Assembly: GCA_964350315.1 (NCBI GenBank)
Contig: CAYGJD010000004.1
Location: 1 to 64,000 of the forward strand
DNA from: JAJZEO01 sp964350315
Lineage (GTDB): Bacteria > Chlamydiota > Chlamydiia > Chlamydiales > 2-12-FULL-49-11
Direction of reading: 5' to 3'
Length of the DNA: 64,000 nt
Positions 25,763-34,904 of the stretch are shown piece after piece (the stretch's first letter is position 1; every line of letters begins with the position of its first letter). The position numbers and the translations under genes were made by a program. A model generated the notes under the pieces. It ran no database searches, was not told the DNA's origin, and was given only the letters and a program-made list of their open reading frames with translations.

Positions 25763-28167
25763 ATATCCTCGCCAAATTCTAAAACAATCATACCAAGTTC
25801 AATAAAGATGTCACCATGAATTTTAATTACTGGATTATTCTTCTGATTCTTAAGAACTTTGACCTCAAACTCTCCATCAGGCACTCCAACAAGTTGAAAT
25901 TTACCACCCTCATCTGTAAAAAATGAGTAACAAGGACGTTTTTCATTCTTATAATCAACAAGTATTCCGCCACGTAAAACAATCGGACTCCCCTTTTCAT
26001 CGACTAGAGTTCCTTCTATAATATGTGTCGGCGGTTCCCCGATTTTTAACAAACTCCCCGATTTATAACTTGGCCTAACTTCAATTGTTTCATTCTCAAA
26101 TGATTGTCCAACCATATTTCCATCGGCTGTTAATTGGATCGTTGTATCCCTATAAGATGACAAAGGCAATACCGCAGGCATATAATAGGAGGCCTTAGCA
26201 GAACTCCCTTTTCTATACCCAGGATTAACAAGGACTGTTTGCCCTTTTAAATGTTTGTTCGGTGCGATCATCACAAAACTGTCTTTTATAGGCCTTGAAA
26301 TAGCAAGCGTGTCTTCTGCAAAAACAAACGAAGTTCCGACATTTGCAGCCGTAACCTTAACTGTTGATTTATTGTCATTTGTTGAGAGTAGAGCTAAATA
26401 ATGAGACCCATTCAAAGTAAGATAATTCCCATCATATTTAGCACCCCCCTTTGCAATCTCTGCCCCTTCTCCTTTTTGATAACCGAGGTTAGCTCCAATT
26501 GAACGGTTTTCAGACAATCGTGCTAAATAGTTCACGTCAGTCATAAATGTCTTTGTCATTGAGTTGTAGTTGCTTCGAACAGTGACATCTTTTATTTTTG
26601 GCATTAAATCTATGTTAAAGGCTATTGATTTTTCATACCGCCCATCGATCAATCTTTCATACTTTCCAATAAGCTTCACTGATAGGAAACGCTTGAAAAA
26701 TCCTGATGCAATTGCTTGTATATAGAAGGTATTCATTGCTCCTCTATTATTGAGATATTCTGAAACAAGACTAACATTAGCATTTTTCCAAAAATTAAAG
26801 AGAACCGAACCCGAATACGTCATTTTTCTCTGATTCATGCTGATTCTTGAACCAAGATACGAGAAATTTGGGTCTGTATACTCAATCGCTGCTCTCCAAT
26901 CATAAAATGATTTCTTTTTGTTTGATTTTGAAATCAAAAGCCTTGTTTTTACCTGTGTTGAATTCACATAACTCCCCCCTAAATCACAAAGAAAGTTGAA
27001 ATACTGGTTTGAATAGGCACCTTCTCCGCCAAAAAACATGTTCTTATTTGTTCCTTGAAGGTATGCACTAATGTTTGTTGAATTGGTAATTCCGTATTGG
27101 TAATTTGCTGAAAACAAAGGTAAATGGCCATATTTTTGAAACCCATTTTCAAATGTTGGAACTCCTAATGAGATAAAGTATTCCGACTGACCTGCTGCTA
27201 AAACTTGTGCATTATAGAAATAACCCAAATCAACAGTGCGCTCCTCACCGGTTGGAGAAGTTATTTTCAAGACCACATCATTCATTCCATCAACTATAGG
27301 AAAGTTTTCCAAGAGATAGGGCCCTGCTCTTAACTGAAGTGTTTTTATAGCAATCCCATCTACAATGATGTCTACTCTTGAGGGCACATTAAGAAATATT
27401 TCATGCCTTGAGGTCGGACCTACTGTGGCATCTGTAAATAGTCGCATATTCTTATGAACAGATACTCCTGCCATAGGAACCGTATTTTGATATCCAATCC
27501 CCAGTGTATTTATATCACCTATACTTAACCGAATATTGTTTGTTGGGAAATCATGAGTCAATAAGACATTCCCTCGATTAAACTTTGACTCTCCTTTTGC
27601 AACATAATAAGCAAATCCTTGCAAAACCCAGTTGTGAAAGTTAATTACCCCATCTATATTTCCATTCTCTTCCCTTCTTGCATAAGTAAACTCTGGGTAT
27701 TCCGTTTTGTAAAATTTTTCTCCGAATAAAACATTTAAATACCCTGATCGACTGCTTTCATCGATTTGCTTTGAAGGATTTTTGTCATAATCCTGAAGTG
27801 ACTTCTTCTGCACAGACTGCCTTTTTAACGCGATTAAATGTGGATCTGCTGTGATACGCAAGCTTTGATCAACACTTGATACTTCCAAAGAAAAAAGATC
27901 TGATTCAACCACCTCTTCTGTTTCAAGTGAGGGCAATTGATTTAAAAATGAGGTGAGCTTTGAGACGCCTTCTTCATTTAGTACTGTGGATACAGCTTGA
28001 GAAATTGCATATGGAATAAACGTTAGCTTTTCGCTTGTCGGATTAAGAAGAAGGTCTGCCTTGCCGATGATTTCATCATTTACATACACATCAACATCAA
28101 TAGGGAAAGCCTCTTCTGATGCAAAAAGTGATGTTAAATAAAAAAGCAAAAATGCAATTTTTTTCAT
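25759..28167 (-). CDS. Outer membrane usher protein of a chaperone-usher pilus
   Basis: An 802-residue usher, the outer-membrane pore that polymerises pilus subunits. It has a signal peptide (MKKIAFLLFYLTSLFA), an N-terminal substrate-binding region (VDVDVYVNDEIIGKADLLLN), a barrel with usher blocks GDINTLGIGYQNTVPMAGVS, FLNVPSRVDIIVDGIAIKTL, AGPYLLENFPIVDGMNDVVL and TSPTGEERTVDLGYFYNAQV, and a C-terminal carboxypeptidase-like domain (GTLVDEKGSPIVLRGGILVD through GVPDGEFEVKV). At 802 residues it is slightly short for an usher. The gene is contiguous with the chaperone and the tip-like subunit. The sequence looks closer to the alternate/archaic (CS1- or sigma-type) ushers than to FimD, a judgement by eye. 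Confidence 0.87.
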   Translation of the reverse strand: MKKIAFLLFYLTSLFASEEAFPIDVDVYVNDEIIGKADLLLNPTSEKLTFIPYAISQAVSTVLNEEGVSKLTSFLNQLPSLETEEVVESDLFSLEVSSVDQSLRITADPHLIALKRQSVQKKSLQDYDKNPSKQIDESSRSGYLNVLFGEKFYKTEYPEFTYARREENGNIDGVINFHNWVLQGFAYYVAKGESKFNRGNVLLTHDFPTNNIRLSIGDINTLGIGYQNTVPMAGVSVHKNMRLFTDATVGPTSRHEIFLNVPSRVDIIVDGIAIKTLQLRAGPYLLENFPIVDGMNDVVLKITSPTGEERTVDLGYFYNAQVLAAGQSEYFISLGVPTFENGFQKYGHLPLFSANYQYGITNSTNISAYLQGTNKNMFFGGEGAYSNQYFNFLCDLGGSYVNSTQVKTRLLISKSNKKKSFYDWRAAIEYTDPNFSYLGSRISMNQRKMTYSGSVLFNFWKNANVSLVSEYLNNRGAMNTFYIQAIASGFFKRFLSVKLIGKYERLIDGRYEKSIAFNIDLMPKIKDVTVRSNYNSMTKTFMTDVNYLARLSENRSIGANLGYQKGEGAEIAKGGAKYDGNYLTLNGSHYLALLSTNDNKSTVKVTAANVGTSFVFAEDTLAISRPIKDSFVMIAPNKHLKGQTVLVNPGYRKGSSAKASYYMPAVLPLSSYRDTTIQLTADGNMVGQSFENETIEVRPSYKSGSLLKIGEPPTHIIEGTLVDEKGSPIVLRGGILVDYKNEKRPCYSFFTDEGGKFQLVGVPDGEFEVKVLKNQKNNPVIKIHGDIFIELGMIVLEFGEDM

Positions 28168-28919
28168 TAATCACGTACAGTTACAGAGAGAACATCTCTT
28201 GGAACCTCTTTGTTTACTGGAATTTCAAGCACTCGCCGCTGACCTGCTAAAACATTAATCCCTCGTTCCATCTGAGATATCAACTCATCTGGAATCGAGA
28301 AAATTTCACTCCCCTTTTCATTTTTCACTTCAAGATTCACTTCAAGCGTACGTGGGGAAAAAACTTTGTGCTGAGACCCTTGATTTTCAAGTTCGAGAAC
28401 AAAAAAATCTGTTCCCTCCTTTTTTTCAAAGGCATAAGATACAACTGCAATTTTTGGCTTAATTTTTTCATGCGGCTTTACATACAAAGAGGCAACATAT
28501 TTAACACCAAAACCAATAGATGTTTTTGCATCAGGTCTATTTTCAATATCGACTTCTGTTTTGGGAAGATTCACCAAGCTTTGCTCAAAAATCATCCTGA
28601 AGTTTTTTTCTGCATCGAATTTTTCTTTTCCAGCATTCTTCCATATCAAGCGCACAAGTCTTTGTTCTCCTGCTTTGATCACTAAATGGCTTGGATAAAT
28701 CACAAAATCATTACACACATCGTTTGTTTCATTGCCCCATTTATCAACAGTTCGAGTTGTGGCCTTTACAAGGACAATTTCTTCACGCTCTGTGTTGTTG
28801 ACAACAGTAAAAAAACCCTGGCTATTTTTAGGTGACAGTTCCATTTGCATGGGATTCACTTTAAAAGCCGATACTCCTGACATAATAGAAAGGAAAACCA
28901 ATAATGACCATTTATACAT
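28167..28919 (-). CDS. Periplasmic pilus-assembly chaperone
   Basis: A 250-residue PapD-like chaperone: signal peptide (MYKWSLLVFLSIMSGVSA), first Ig domain with the strand MQMELSPKNSQGFFTVVNNT, the G1-strand region VIYPSHLVIKAGEQRLVRLI, and a second domain ending in RRVLEIPVNKEVPRDVLSV. It would donate a strand to complete the fold of pilus subunits in the periplasm and bring them to the usher. The ATG lies 8 bp inside the end of the pilin gene, and the stop adjoins the usher start, so translation is coupled. The lack of the FGL/FGS hallmarks of classical chaperones points to the alternate or archaic branch. Confidence 0.83.
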   Translation of the reverse strand: MYKWSLLVFLSIMSGVSAFKVNPMQMELSPKNSQGFFTVVNNTEREEIVLVKATTRTVDKWGNETNDVCNDFVIYPSHLVIKAGEQRLVRLIWKNAGKEKFDAEKNFRMIFEQSLVNLPKTEVDIENRPDAKTSIGFGVKYVASLYVKPHEKIKPKIAVVSYAFEKKEGTDFFVLELENQGSQHKVFSPRTLEVNLEVKNEKGSEIFSIPDELISQMERGINVLAGQRRVLEIPVNKEVPRDVLSVTVRD

Positions 28920-29397
28920 CTTGAATATTTACTCCTATGTGACCTGACAAATTACTAAACAATGGAACACTTTTGTCTTGTCTTGGTATAACAAGATCAA
29001 ACATCAACTCTACTCTATCAGGCAAAGATTTCTTGCCTCTTGAATAAAGAACATCACCAGAAAAAAGCTTGCGTCCTACCCCTGACTGAACTAAATAAAA
29101 GGGAATCAAAGGATTCCCATCGAGGTGTAGATAAAACCCGTTTTTTTTTGGCGAAAAAAGAATTACTTCAAATGGGCCAGCTAAATTACTTTTAATTGAG
29201 ACGAAAATCCCTTCTGGATAAACAGTATCTCTTTCATATAAGTCATTAGAAAGCTGCACACATGAAAACATCTTATCTATTGTAACATCAACACGCTTGG
29301 GAATTTCAGCATTTACCTCTACTAAAGCATCGTAGGATGCAATGCTAAATACAGCGAAAGTCGCTAAAGAAAATGTTATAAGAATTAAGCTTCGCAT
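28912..29397 (-). CDS. Probable pilin subunit
   Basis: The first gene of the pilus operon encodes a 161-residue exported all-beta protein: signal peptide (MRSLILITFSLATFAVFSIA) followed by YDALVEVNAEIPKRVDVTID, which resembles the N-terminal donor-strand region of CS1/alpha-type pilins, then SIKSNLAGPFEVILFSPKKN and a C-terminal strand GHIGVNIQDV. Size and position (pilin, chaperone, usher, tip) match known pilus operons. Only one cysteine is present, so it lacks the classical pilin disulfide. I start it at the ATG rather than the adjacent TTG. The -10 box ends only 6 nt before, with no Shine-Dalgarno sequence. Confidence 0.65.
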   Translation of the reverse strand: MRSLILITFSLATFAVFSIASYDALVEVNAEIPKRVDVTIDKMFSCVQLSNDLYERDTVYPEGIFVSIKSNLAGPFEVILFSPKKNGFYLHLDGNPLIPFYLVQSGVGRKLFSGDVLYSRGKKSLPDRVELMFDLVIPRQDKSVPLFSNLSGHIGVNIQDV

Positions 29398-29403
29398 CAA
29401 GCG

Positions 29404-29432
29404 AGTTTACGAAGCAAACTCTCTGCTGTCAA
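29404..29432 (-). promoter_or_regulatory. Promoter of the chaperone-usher operon
   Basis: On the minus strand a consensus TTGACA (29432-29427), a 17-bp spacer and TAAACT (29409-29404). The pilin ATG at 29397 follows after 6 nt, so the message is probably leaderless. Confidence 0.7.
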
Positions 29433-29461
29433 TAAATATTTATGAACGAGTGTTTATAGAC

Positions 29462-29493
29462 AAAAAATAAGCACACCAAGAAGGTGTGCTTAT
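29462..29493 (-). terminator. Terminator of the rseP transcript
   Basis: On the minus strand TAAGCACACC and GGTGTGCTTA form a 10-bp stem (29468-29477 with 29483-29492) over a 5-nt loop, followed by TTTTTT. It stands between rseP and the pilus operon. Confidence 0.85.
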
Positions 29494-29497
29494 CAAA

Positions 29498-31372
29498 TTA
29501 ACCGCCTACAAGACGCACAATGTCATGATAGGTTGTATATAAAAAGACTGCAATTAACAAAACAAAGAATGGAAGAAGGATAAATTCCATCGTTTTCTCT
29601 GAAATTCTCTTCTTAGTTACCCACTCCCAAATAGAAAGACAAATTCTACCACCATCAAGAATTGGTAATGGCAACAAGTTAAAAATACCTAAGTTAAGGG
29701 AAATTAAGCCCATCCAAAACAAGACTTCTTTTGGACCGACACTCCAACCATCATGCATGATTTTAAACATGCCAACAGGGCCAGACAACCATTTTGGTGA
29801 AAGACTTCCTGTAAATAAAGAACTCAATGTTCTCCAAGTTCCCAATGCTCCATCCTGCATCAACACAAGGGGATTTGGGTTATAGACAACCATTTCATTC
29901 GTTAGTTTAGTTCCAAGAAATAAAAACTCATTGTTATCCAAATCAAGTTTACTTCTCAATTCAGGAGATATAGCAGGTTCGTTTGTTCCTGATCTCTTAT
30001 AAAAATCACCGAATGTAGTCGCAGCTACTGGCCCAATGATCTTATAGTCCCCCATTTCTCTTACCATTCCTGGCGTGCCAATTTGAGATGTAAGTTTTTT
30101 AACAGTCATCCAATCAATTGATTCATCAAATTTTTCATCTTGATTCTCCCAAGTGATATCACCTTTTATAGCTCCATTTTTTTTGACTACCAGTAAAACT
30201 TCTTGCTTTGCCAATGCCTTAAAAACACTCAAACCGCTATCTACAGATTGATCACCAATTGCTAAAATCTGATCCCCTTCATTCAGGAAATTATATTCAT
30301 ATTCGTCTCCAATAGTATTTTGCTCACTTTTAATGAGATCATCATCAATGAACGAATATTTTCCTTTCACAAAACCATACTCATCTACTTCATATGGAAT
30401 GAACCCAAGATCATCTATATCAGCTCGTTCCCCAATTGCATGTCTCCAATCGCTGAACTCACCTATCTCATTTTTCGTTAATTCCAGGTCTGCAATCTGA
30501 ACTCTAGGGACGCGCATCATTTTAATTTCATCATCTTGTCTTACAGTTAGCACAACTGCATTTTGATTGACGATTTGTCTTAGCTGCTCTGTTGAAAAAA
30601 GGATTTCTCCATTTGCCCAAATAATCCGATCACCCTCTGCAATGCCTGAATCCCACATCGGAGAATATTTTCCTAATGCTTGATCAAATCCATGAAAAAT
30701 CATCACTGACGCTGGAGATGTCACTCCAATTGTCTTAAGATCCTTCATGTCTGATTCTTTATGATATCCAGCAAGATGGTAGTTATATGGAGTCACATCT
30801 CCAGTAAAGTAATCAATTTTTTCACCCGAGATTTGCATCATTTCATTTTTTAGAATGCCTTGATAAATCAAGTCTGAAAAACCATGGAATTCATGCCCAT
30901 TATATTTTTCAATTGTATCTCCAGGCTTTACTCCCAATTGAGCTAATTCTGACTTTTGATCAACAGATCCAATAATTTTTGTGTATTGCTCAAAGGGCTT
31001 CATTCGTCCATTCAAACCCCAAACAATTGCAAAGGCAATAAATGCAAAGCCAATATTAACGAGAGGTCCCGCTAACAAAACTTTAATTCTTGCCCATGGA
31101 GTTTTTGAAAAGAATCCATCTTTGACATCATACATCGATTGTCCCTTCTTTTCTTCTCCGCCACGGAACATCACATATCCACCAAGTGGAATCATGCACA
31201 ATTGCCATTTTACCCCTTGATACTTCCATGAATAAAAGGCTTTTCCAAATCCAATACTAAATACTTCGATTGCGATTCCCTGCCTTCTAGCTACTATATA
31301 GTGGCCCAACTCGTGTATGAAAACGAGAAAACCAAATCCTAGTAGTGCAAAAATAATATATAGTACGCTCAT
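29498..31372 (-). CDS. rseP: Site-2 intramembrane zinc metalloprotease RseP
   Basis: A 624-residue inner-membrane protease. HELGH in helix 1 (about 20-24) binds zinc with the aspartate of LDGGRI near the C-terminus. Between them are the MREbeta-like segment and two or more PDZ domains (for example LGVKPGDTIEKYNGHEF and EGDRIIWANGEILFS), which makes it longer than the ~450 of E. coli, like the chlamydial yaeL (CT072, about 620). Four membrane helices are visible. Family members cut anti-sigma factors or signal-peptide remnants within the membrane. It follows dxr by 11 bp, as in Chlamydia. The ATG at 31372 has AAGG upstream at good distance. Confidence 0.93.
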   Translation of the reverse strand: MSVLYIIFALLGFGFLVFIHELGHYIVARRQGIAIEVFSIGFGKAFYSWKYQGVKWQLCMIPLGGYVMFRGGEEKKGQSMYDVKDGFFSKTPWARIKVLLAGPLVNIGFAFIAFAIVWGLNGRMKPFEQYTKIIGSVDQKSELAQLGVKPGDTIEKYNGHEFHGFSDLIYQGILKNEMMQISGEKIDYFTGDVTPYNYHLAGYHKESDMKDLKTIGVTSPASVMIFHGFDQALGKYSPMWDSGIAEGDRIIWANGEILFSTEQLRQIVNQNAVVLTVRQDDEIKMMRVPRVQIADLELTKNEIGEFSDWRHAIGERADIDDLGFIPYEVDEYGFVKGKYSFIDDDLIKSEQNTIGDEYEYNFLNEGDQILAIGDQSVDSGLSVFKALAKQEVLLVVKKNGAIKGDITWENQDEKFDESIDWMTVKKLTSQIGTPGMVREMGDYKIIGPVAATTFGDFYKRSGTNEPAISPELRSKLDLDNNEFLFLGTKLTNEMVVYNPNPLVLMQDGALGTWRTLSSLFTGSLSPKWLSGPVGMFKIMHDGWSVGPKEVLFWMGLISLNLGIFNLLPLPILDGGRICLSIWEWVTKKRISEKTMEFILLPFFVLLIAVFLYTTYHDIVRLVGG

Positions 31373-31383
31373 CAATTAACCTT

Positions 31384-32526
31384 TTATCCCTGTGTTTGAG
31401 CTTTTTCTCTAGCTATTCGATCTACTTCTAGTAAATCTTCTAATCCGGGCTCATAAATTACTTCATGTGATTGCATTAATTTTTCTAAAAAATGTGCTAT
31501 CTGTGGCCATTTTACATCACCTAAGCAAAATCGCTCAACCAATACTTCGTTTGCGGCATTCATAAAACACGGCAAACTGCCTCCCTCAATAATAGCATCA
31601 TACGCAAGCGATAAACATTTAAATCTTTCTTTATCAGGCGCATAAAATTCAAATTTACCATATTCTACAAAATTAAATCTTTTTTCTCTCCTATAGACAC
31701 GTTCAGGCCATGTCAGAGAATATTGAATCGGATGTTCCATATTCGGTCTTCCAATCTGAGCTTTTATAGATCCATCAACAAATTCTACCATACTATGAAT
31801 GGCGCTTTGAGGATGTATCACAACATCGATTTTGTTGATTGGAATATCAAATAACCATTTGGCTTCGATAACCTCCAAACCCTTATTCATTAGAGTTGAG
31901 CAATCAATACTCACCTTTTCTCCCATTGTCCATGTCGGATGCTTAGCAGCGTCATGTTTAGTCACATTCTTTAATTGACTCATATCCATATTTAGAAAAG
32001 GGCCACCCGATGCTGTCAAAATCAATTTTTCTACACTCTCAATCGTCTCACCTCTAAGGCACTCAAAAATAGCGCTGTGCTCACTATCAACAGGGATGAT
32101 CTTCACATTATTCTCTTTTGCAAGCCTCATGATCACCTCACCTGCAGCAACCAAGATTTCTTTATTGGCGAGCCCAATATTCTTTCCCGATTTAATGGCA
32201 TCTGTTGTTGGAACAAGTCCCATAGAACCTATCATGCCCATCATCGCAAAATCGCATCCGCTCATTTTAGCAACCTGTCTAAGACCGCTAAGACCTGTAA
32301 CTATCTCAACCTGCCCCTTACGTAATCGACTTTCCAGCAATAGAGCAGCTTTTTCATCATAAAGACAAACAACCTTAGGAGAAAACTCATGTATCTGCGC
32401 CTCTATAAGATCAACATTTGATTTTGCACAAAGGGCAACAATCTCAACCCTTCCGCCCAGATGACGGACCACATTCAAAGTTTGGCGTCCGATCGATCCT
32501 GTCGAACCAAATACAGCGATTTTCAT
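31384..32526 (-). CDS. dxr: 1-deoxy-D-xylulose 5-phosphate reductoisomerase
   Basis: This enzyme converts DXP to MEP, the committed step of the non-mevalonate isoprenoid pathway, using NADPH. The 380-residue protein has the N-terminal NADPH fold (KIAVFGSTGSIGRQTLNVV), the metal- and substrate-binding block IPVDSEHSAIFECL, the flexible loop region KHPTWTMGEKVSIDCSTLMN with NKGLEVIEA, and the C-terminal helical domain. Length is normal. I chose the ATG at 32526, with AAGGA 9 nt upstream, over a TTG two codons earlier. It lies between the Ytg importer and rseP, an order kept in Chlamydia (CT070-CT072). Confidence 0.97.
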   Translation of the reverse strand: MKIAVFGSTGSIGRQTLNVVRHLGGRVEIVALCAKSNVDLIEAQIHEFSPKVVCLYDEKAALLLESRLRKGQVEIVTGLSGLRQVAKMSGCDFAMMGMIGSMGLVPTTDAIKSGKNIGLANKEILVAAGEVIMRLAKENNVKIIPVDSEHSAIFECLRGETIESVEKLILTASGGPFLNMDMSQLKNVTKHDAAKHPTWTMGEKVSIDCSTLMNKGLEVIEAKWLFDIPINKIDVVIHPQSAIHSMVEFVDGSIKAQIGRPNMEHPIQYSLTWPERVYRREKRFNFVEYGKFEFYAPDKERFKCLSLAYDAIIEGGSLPCFMNAANEVLVERFCLGDVKWPQIAHFLEKLMQSHEVIYEPGLEDLLEVDRIAREKAQTQG

Positions 32527-32562
32527 AGACAAATTTCCTTTTCAAACAAGAAGCGGAGTTTA

Positions 32563-33573
32563 TCAGTCTGCTTTTGAAAAGTCAATCTTGGCGCCATTCT
32601 GGGAATCATTTTTCTGCTTAAATTTTTTAATCAATCCTTTTTTTGGGGAAATCAACACCCCAAGTATCCAAAAAAAGAACAATATAGTTACAACAAGACC
32701 AGATGTTGAAAGAGGTATTTCTTCAGTAGACAAGAAGTGGCGAGATAGTGCTACAGAAATAAAGGAGCTCACAATCCCAATAACTGTACTGCCTAAAATT
32801 AAGAGCTTCATAGAATGGAAAAAAAGGCGTGCTGTTAAAACAGGAACAACGAGAAAAGCAAGAACGAGGATAACACCTACTGCGCGCATAGCCACAATAA
32901 CAGAAAGCGAAGCAAGTAGGACAAGTAAATAGTTTAAAGCTCGAACAGTTATTCCAGATATTGAAGCAAATTGTTCATCAAAAGAAGAAATCAAGAAAGC
33001 TCTAAAAAAGAAACTCATTATAACCCAGATAAAGAGAGTTAGATAAAAAACCGTTTTAAGATCCCCTGTCGTGATCAAGTCAATATTCCCCATAATCACT
33101 TCTGTACCAATATGCGCATTTCGAGTAAATATTGTGGCAAGAACAACTCCAACAGCGAATAAAAATGTAAAGACAAGTCCAATGCTCACATCATTTTGCA
33201 CATGTAGTTTTGTCGACAATAGTTCAATAAGAGCAAGAGTCATAACACTTGTAATAATCGCAGCAGCTATAAGAATCATAGGATGAATCTCGCTCCCCAT
33301 CACACTGATATCAGCACCATAGAAATAATGTGCAAAAATAACAGCTATGACTATTCCAATAAGGACAGTGTGCGATATAGCATTAGCAACCATGGTCATT
33401 TTTCTTACAACAAGGAAAACACCAATGAAGGCACACATAATCGAGATCAAAGATAAAACAAAAACCTGTATTTCATCTGATTGCAAACCTTCACTTCCTT
33501 GAAATAAAACAAGGAATCGAGAACAAAATAAAGCTATGAAACCTAAAAAAGATTTCCCCCAATAAAGCGACAT
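32563..33573 (-). CDS. ytgD: Metal ABC transporter permease YtgD (ABC-3 family)
   Basis: A 336-residue integral membrane protein of the ABC-3 family (ZnuB/TroD), with about eight hydrophobic helices, the early segment VRKMTMVANAISHTVLIGIV and the helix ITVRALNYLLVLLASLSVIV. It would pair with YtgC to move Fe, Mn or Zn taken up by YtgA. The C-terminus is a charged tail (KKFKQKNDSQNGAKIDF). The gene follows ytgC without a gap (stop at 33574, start at 33573). Metal choice is inferred: Chlamydia Ytg is described as an iron system. Confidence 0.9.
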   Translation of the reverse strand: MSLYWGKSFLGFIALFCSRFLVLFQGSEGLQSDEIQVFVLSLISIMCAFIGVFLVVRKMTMVANAISHTVLIGIVIAVIFAHYFYGADISVMGSEIHPMILIAAAIITSVMTLALIELLSTKLHVQNDVSIGLVFTFLFAVGVVLATIFTRNAHIGTEVIMGNIDLITTGDLKTVFYLTLFIWVIMSFFFRAFLISSFDEQFASISGITVRALNYLLVLLASLSVIVAMRAVGVILVLAFLVVPVLTARLFFHSMKLLILGSTVIGIVSSFISVALSRHFLSTEEIPLSTSGLVVTILFFFWILGVLISPKKGLIKKFKQKNDSQNGAKIDFSKAD

Positions 33574-34902
33574 TTACTCTACCTCATCATGTGGTATCAT
33601 TTGATCGTGCGGATCTTTTGTAGGATTTCCAAGTTTTGTCATCAATTCTTCTTCAATCTCAGGTGTAATAATGTGCTCCATTTCTTCAGCACTATGGTGA
33701 ACCGAGGCTGCATTTAAACCAAGCTCTGAGACAAGATAGACCTCCCAAAGCCTATGCACACGAATAATACGTCTTGCTTTTAGCGCACCCAAAGGTTCTA
33801 GAACGAACTCTCCATTTTTTAAAGTAGCCATTTTTTTTAAGTAAAGCGGCAAGAGTCCTCTAAGAATAATATATTTTGATATCCCTAGATCACATTGTAA
33901 TGAACTTAAAGACATGGGCTTTTGATTTTTATAGAGCAATTTCAATATGTTTTCTGAAGTACAAATACGTCTAAAACGCTTTCTTCGCAATAATCGCCAA
34001 ACAAGTCCCTTCTTGCGAGCAAACAAGAGAAAAACCATCGCAAGTGAAACTGCAACAATTAAAATCATTGGCCCTGTAGGAAATGTAATACGAAAATTTG
34101 TAGAGGCGTTCATTAATCCTTCTGAAAGAAGAACCGATGCCATGTTTCCTAACATTCCTGAGATCACTCCAAAAATGGCAGCTATAAAAAATAAATGTGA
34201 AAACTTACTTGTTACCATCCTTGCAGCAGCTGCCGGAGCAATCAACATCCCTGCCATCATCAATACGCCAACCGATCTAATCCCTATAACTATTGAGAAA
34301 ATAAGCAACACTTGAACTAAAGCACCAACAAAACGAGTCTTAACTCCAACAATTTTTGCATATTCCCTATCAAAAAATGTTGCCGTAATGACAGGAAAAA
34401 ACAACAGTAAAACGGCCACTATTAGTGTTGTTAAAACACCATAAATCCAAACATGTCCAGTAGTAATTGTTGCTGCTTGTCCATAGAGAAACATTTGAAT
34501 TTTCTGCAGCCAGACTGGATGAGAAAACTGCAAGCGGGAGGCTAACAAAACTCCTATCCCTAAAAAAGTTGATAAAACAAAACATAGGGCGCTGTCTGCT
34601 GAAACACTAAGAGATCTCTCTAAAAAAGCAATCAACTTCATGCCAACTATAGCAGAAATAAAGGCTCCTGCAATGACCATCACAGGAAAAACCCACGTAG
34701 CAAAGGAAAAATAATCTGCTACAAAGTAAACCATTAGTGCAATACCAGGATATGTCGTATGTGAAATAGCTTCACCAAGAAGAGCTCTTCTTCTCACAAC
34801 AATAAGCACCCCCATCACAGAAGATGCCAAACACATCAACATGGTTGCCCACATTGGCGCTGCAAGAATCGGATCAGTAAAAAAATCGAAAAATGAAGTC
34901 AC
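33574..34902 (-). CDS. ytgC: YtgC permease fused to a DtxR-like repressor domain (YtgCR)
   Basis: The N-terminal ~295 residues are an ABC-3 permease (VVRRRALLGEAISHTTYPGI, then many helices ending LIVAVSLAMVFLLFARKKG). The C-terminal ~145 residues are soluble: a winged helix (ENILKLLYKNQKPMSLSSLQ, KYIILRGLLPLYLKKMATLK, LEPLGALKARRIIRVHRLWE) and a metal-binding region (VHHSAEEMEHIITPEIEEEL, HDQMIPHDEVE). This fusion matches chlamydial CT069, where the YtgR part is released by cleavage and acts as an iron-dependent repressor. The fusion is visible here; cleavage and regulation are inferred. It sits between ytgB (2-bp gap) and ytgD. Confidence 0.93.
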   Translation of the reverse strand: MTSFFDFFTDPILAAPMWATMLMCLASSVMGVLIVVRRRALLGEAISHTTYPGIALMVYFVADYFSFATWVFPVMVIAGAFISAIVGMKLIAFLERSLSVSADSALCFVLSTFLGIGVLLASRLQFSHPVWLQKIQMFLYGQAATITTGHVWIYGVLTTLIVAVLLLFFPVITATFFDREYAKIVGVKTRFVGALVQVLLIFSIVIGIRSVGVLMMAGMLIAPAAAARMVTSKFSHLFFIAAIFGVISGMLGNMASVLLSEGLMNASTNFRITFPTGPMILIVAVSLAMVFLLFARKKGLVWRLLRRKRFRRICTSENILKLLYKNQKPMSLSSLQCDLGISKYIILRGLLPLYLKKMATLKNGEFVLEPLGALKARRIIRVHRLWEVYLVSELGLNAASVHHSAEEMEHIITPEIEEELMTKLGNPTKDPHDQMIPHDEVE

Positions 34903-34904
34903 CT

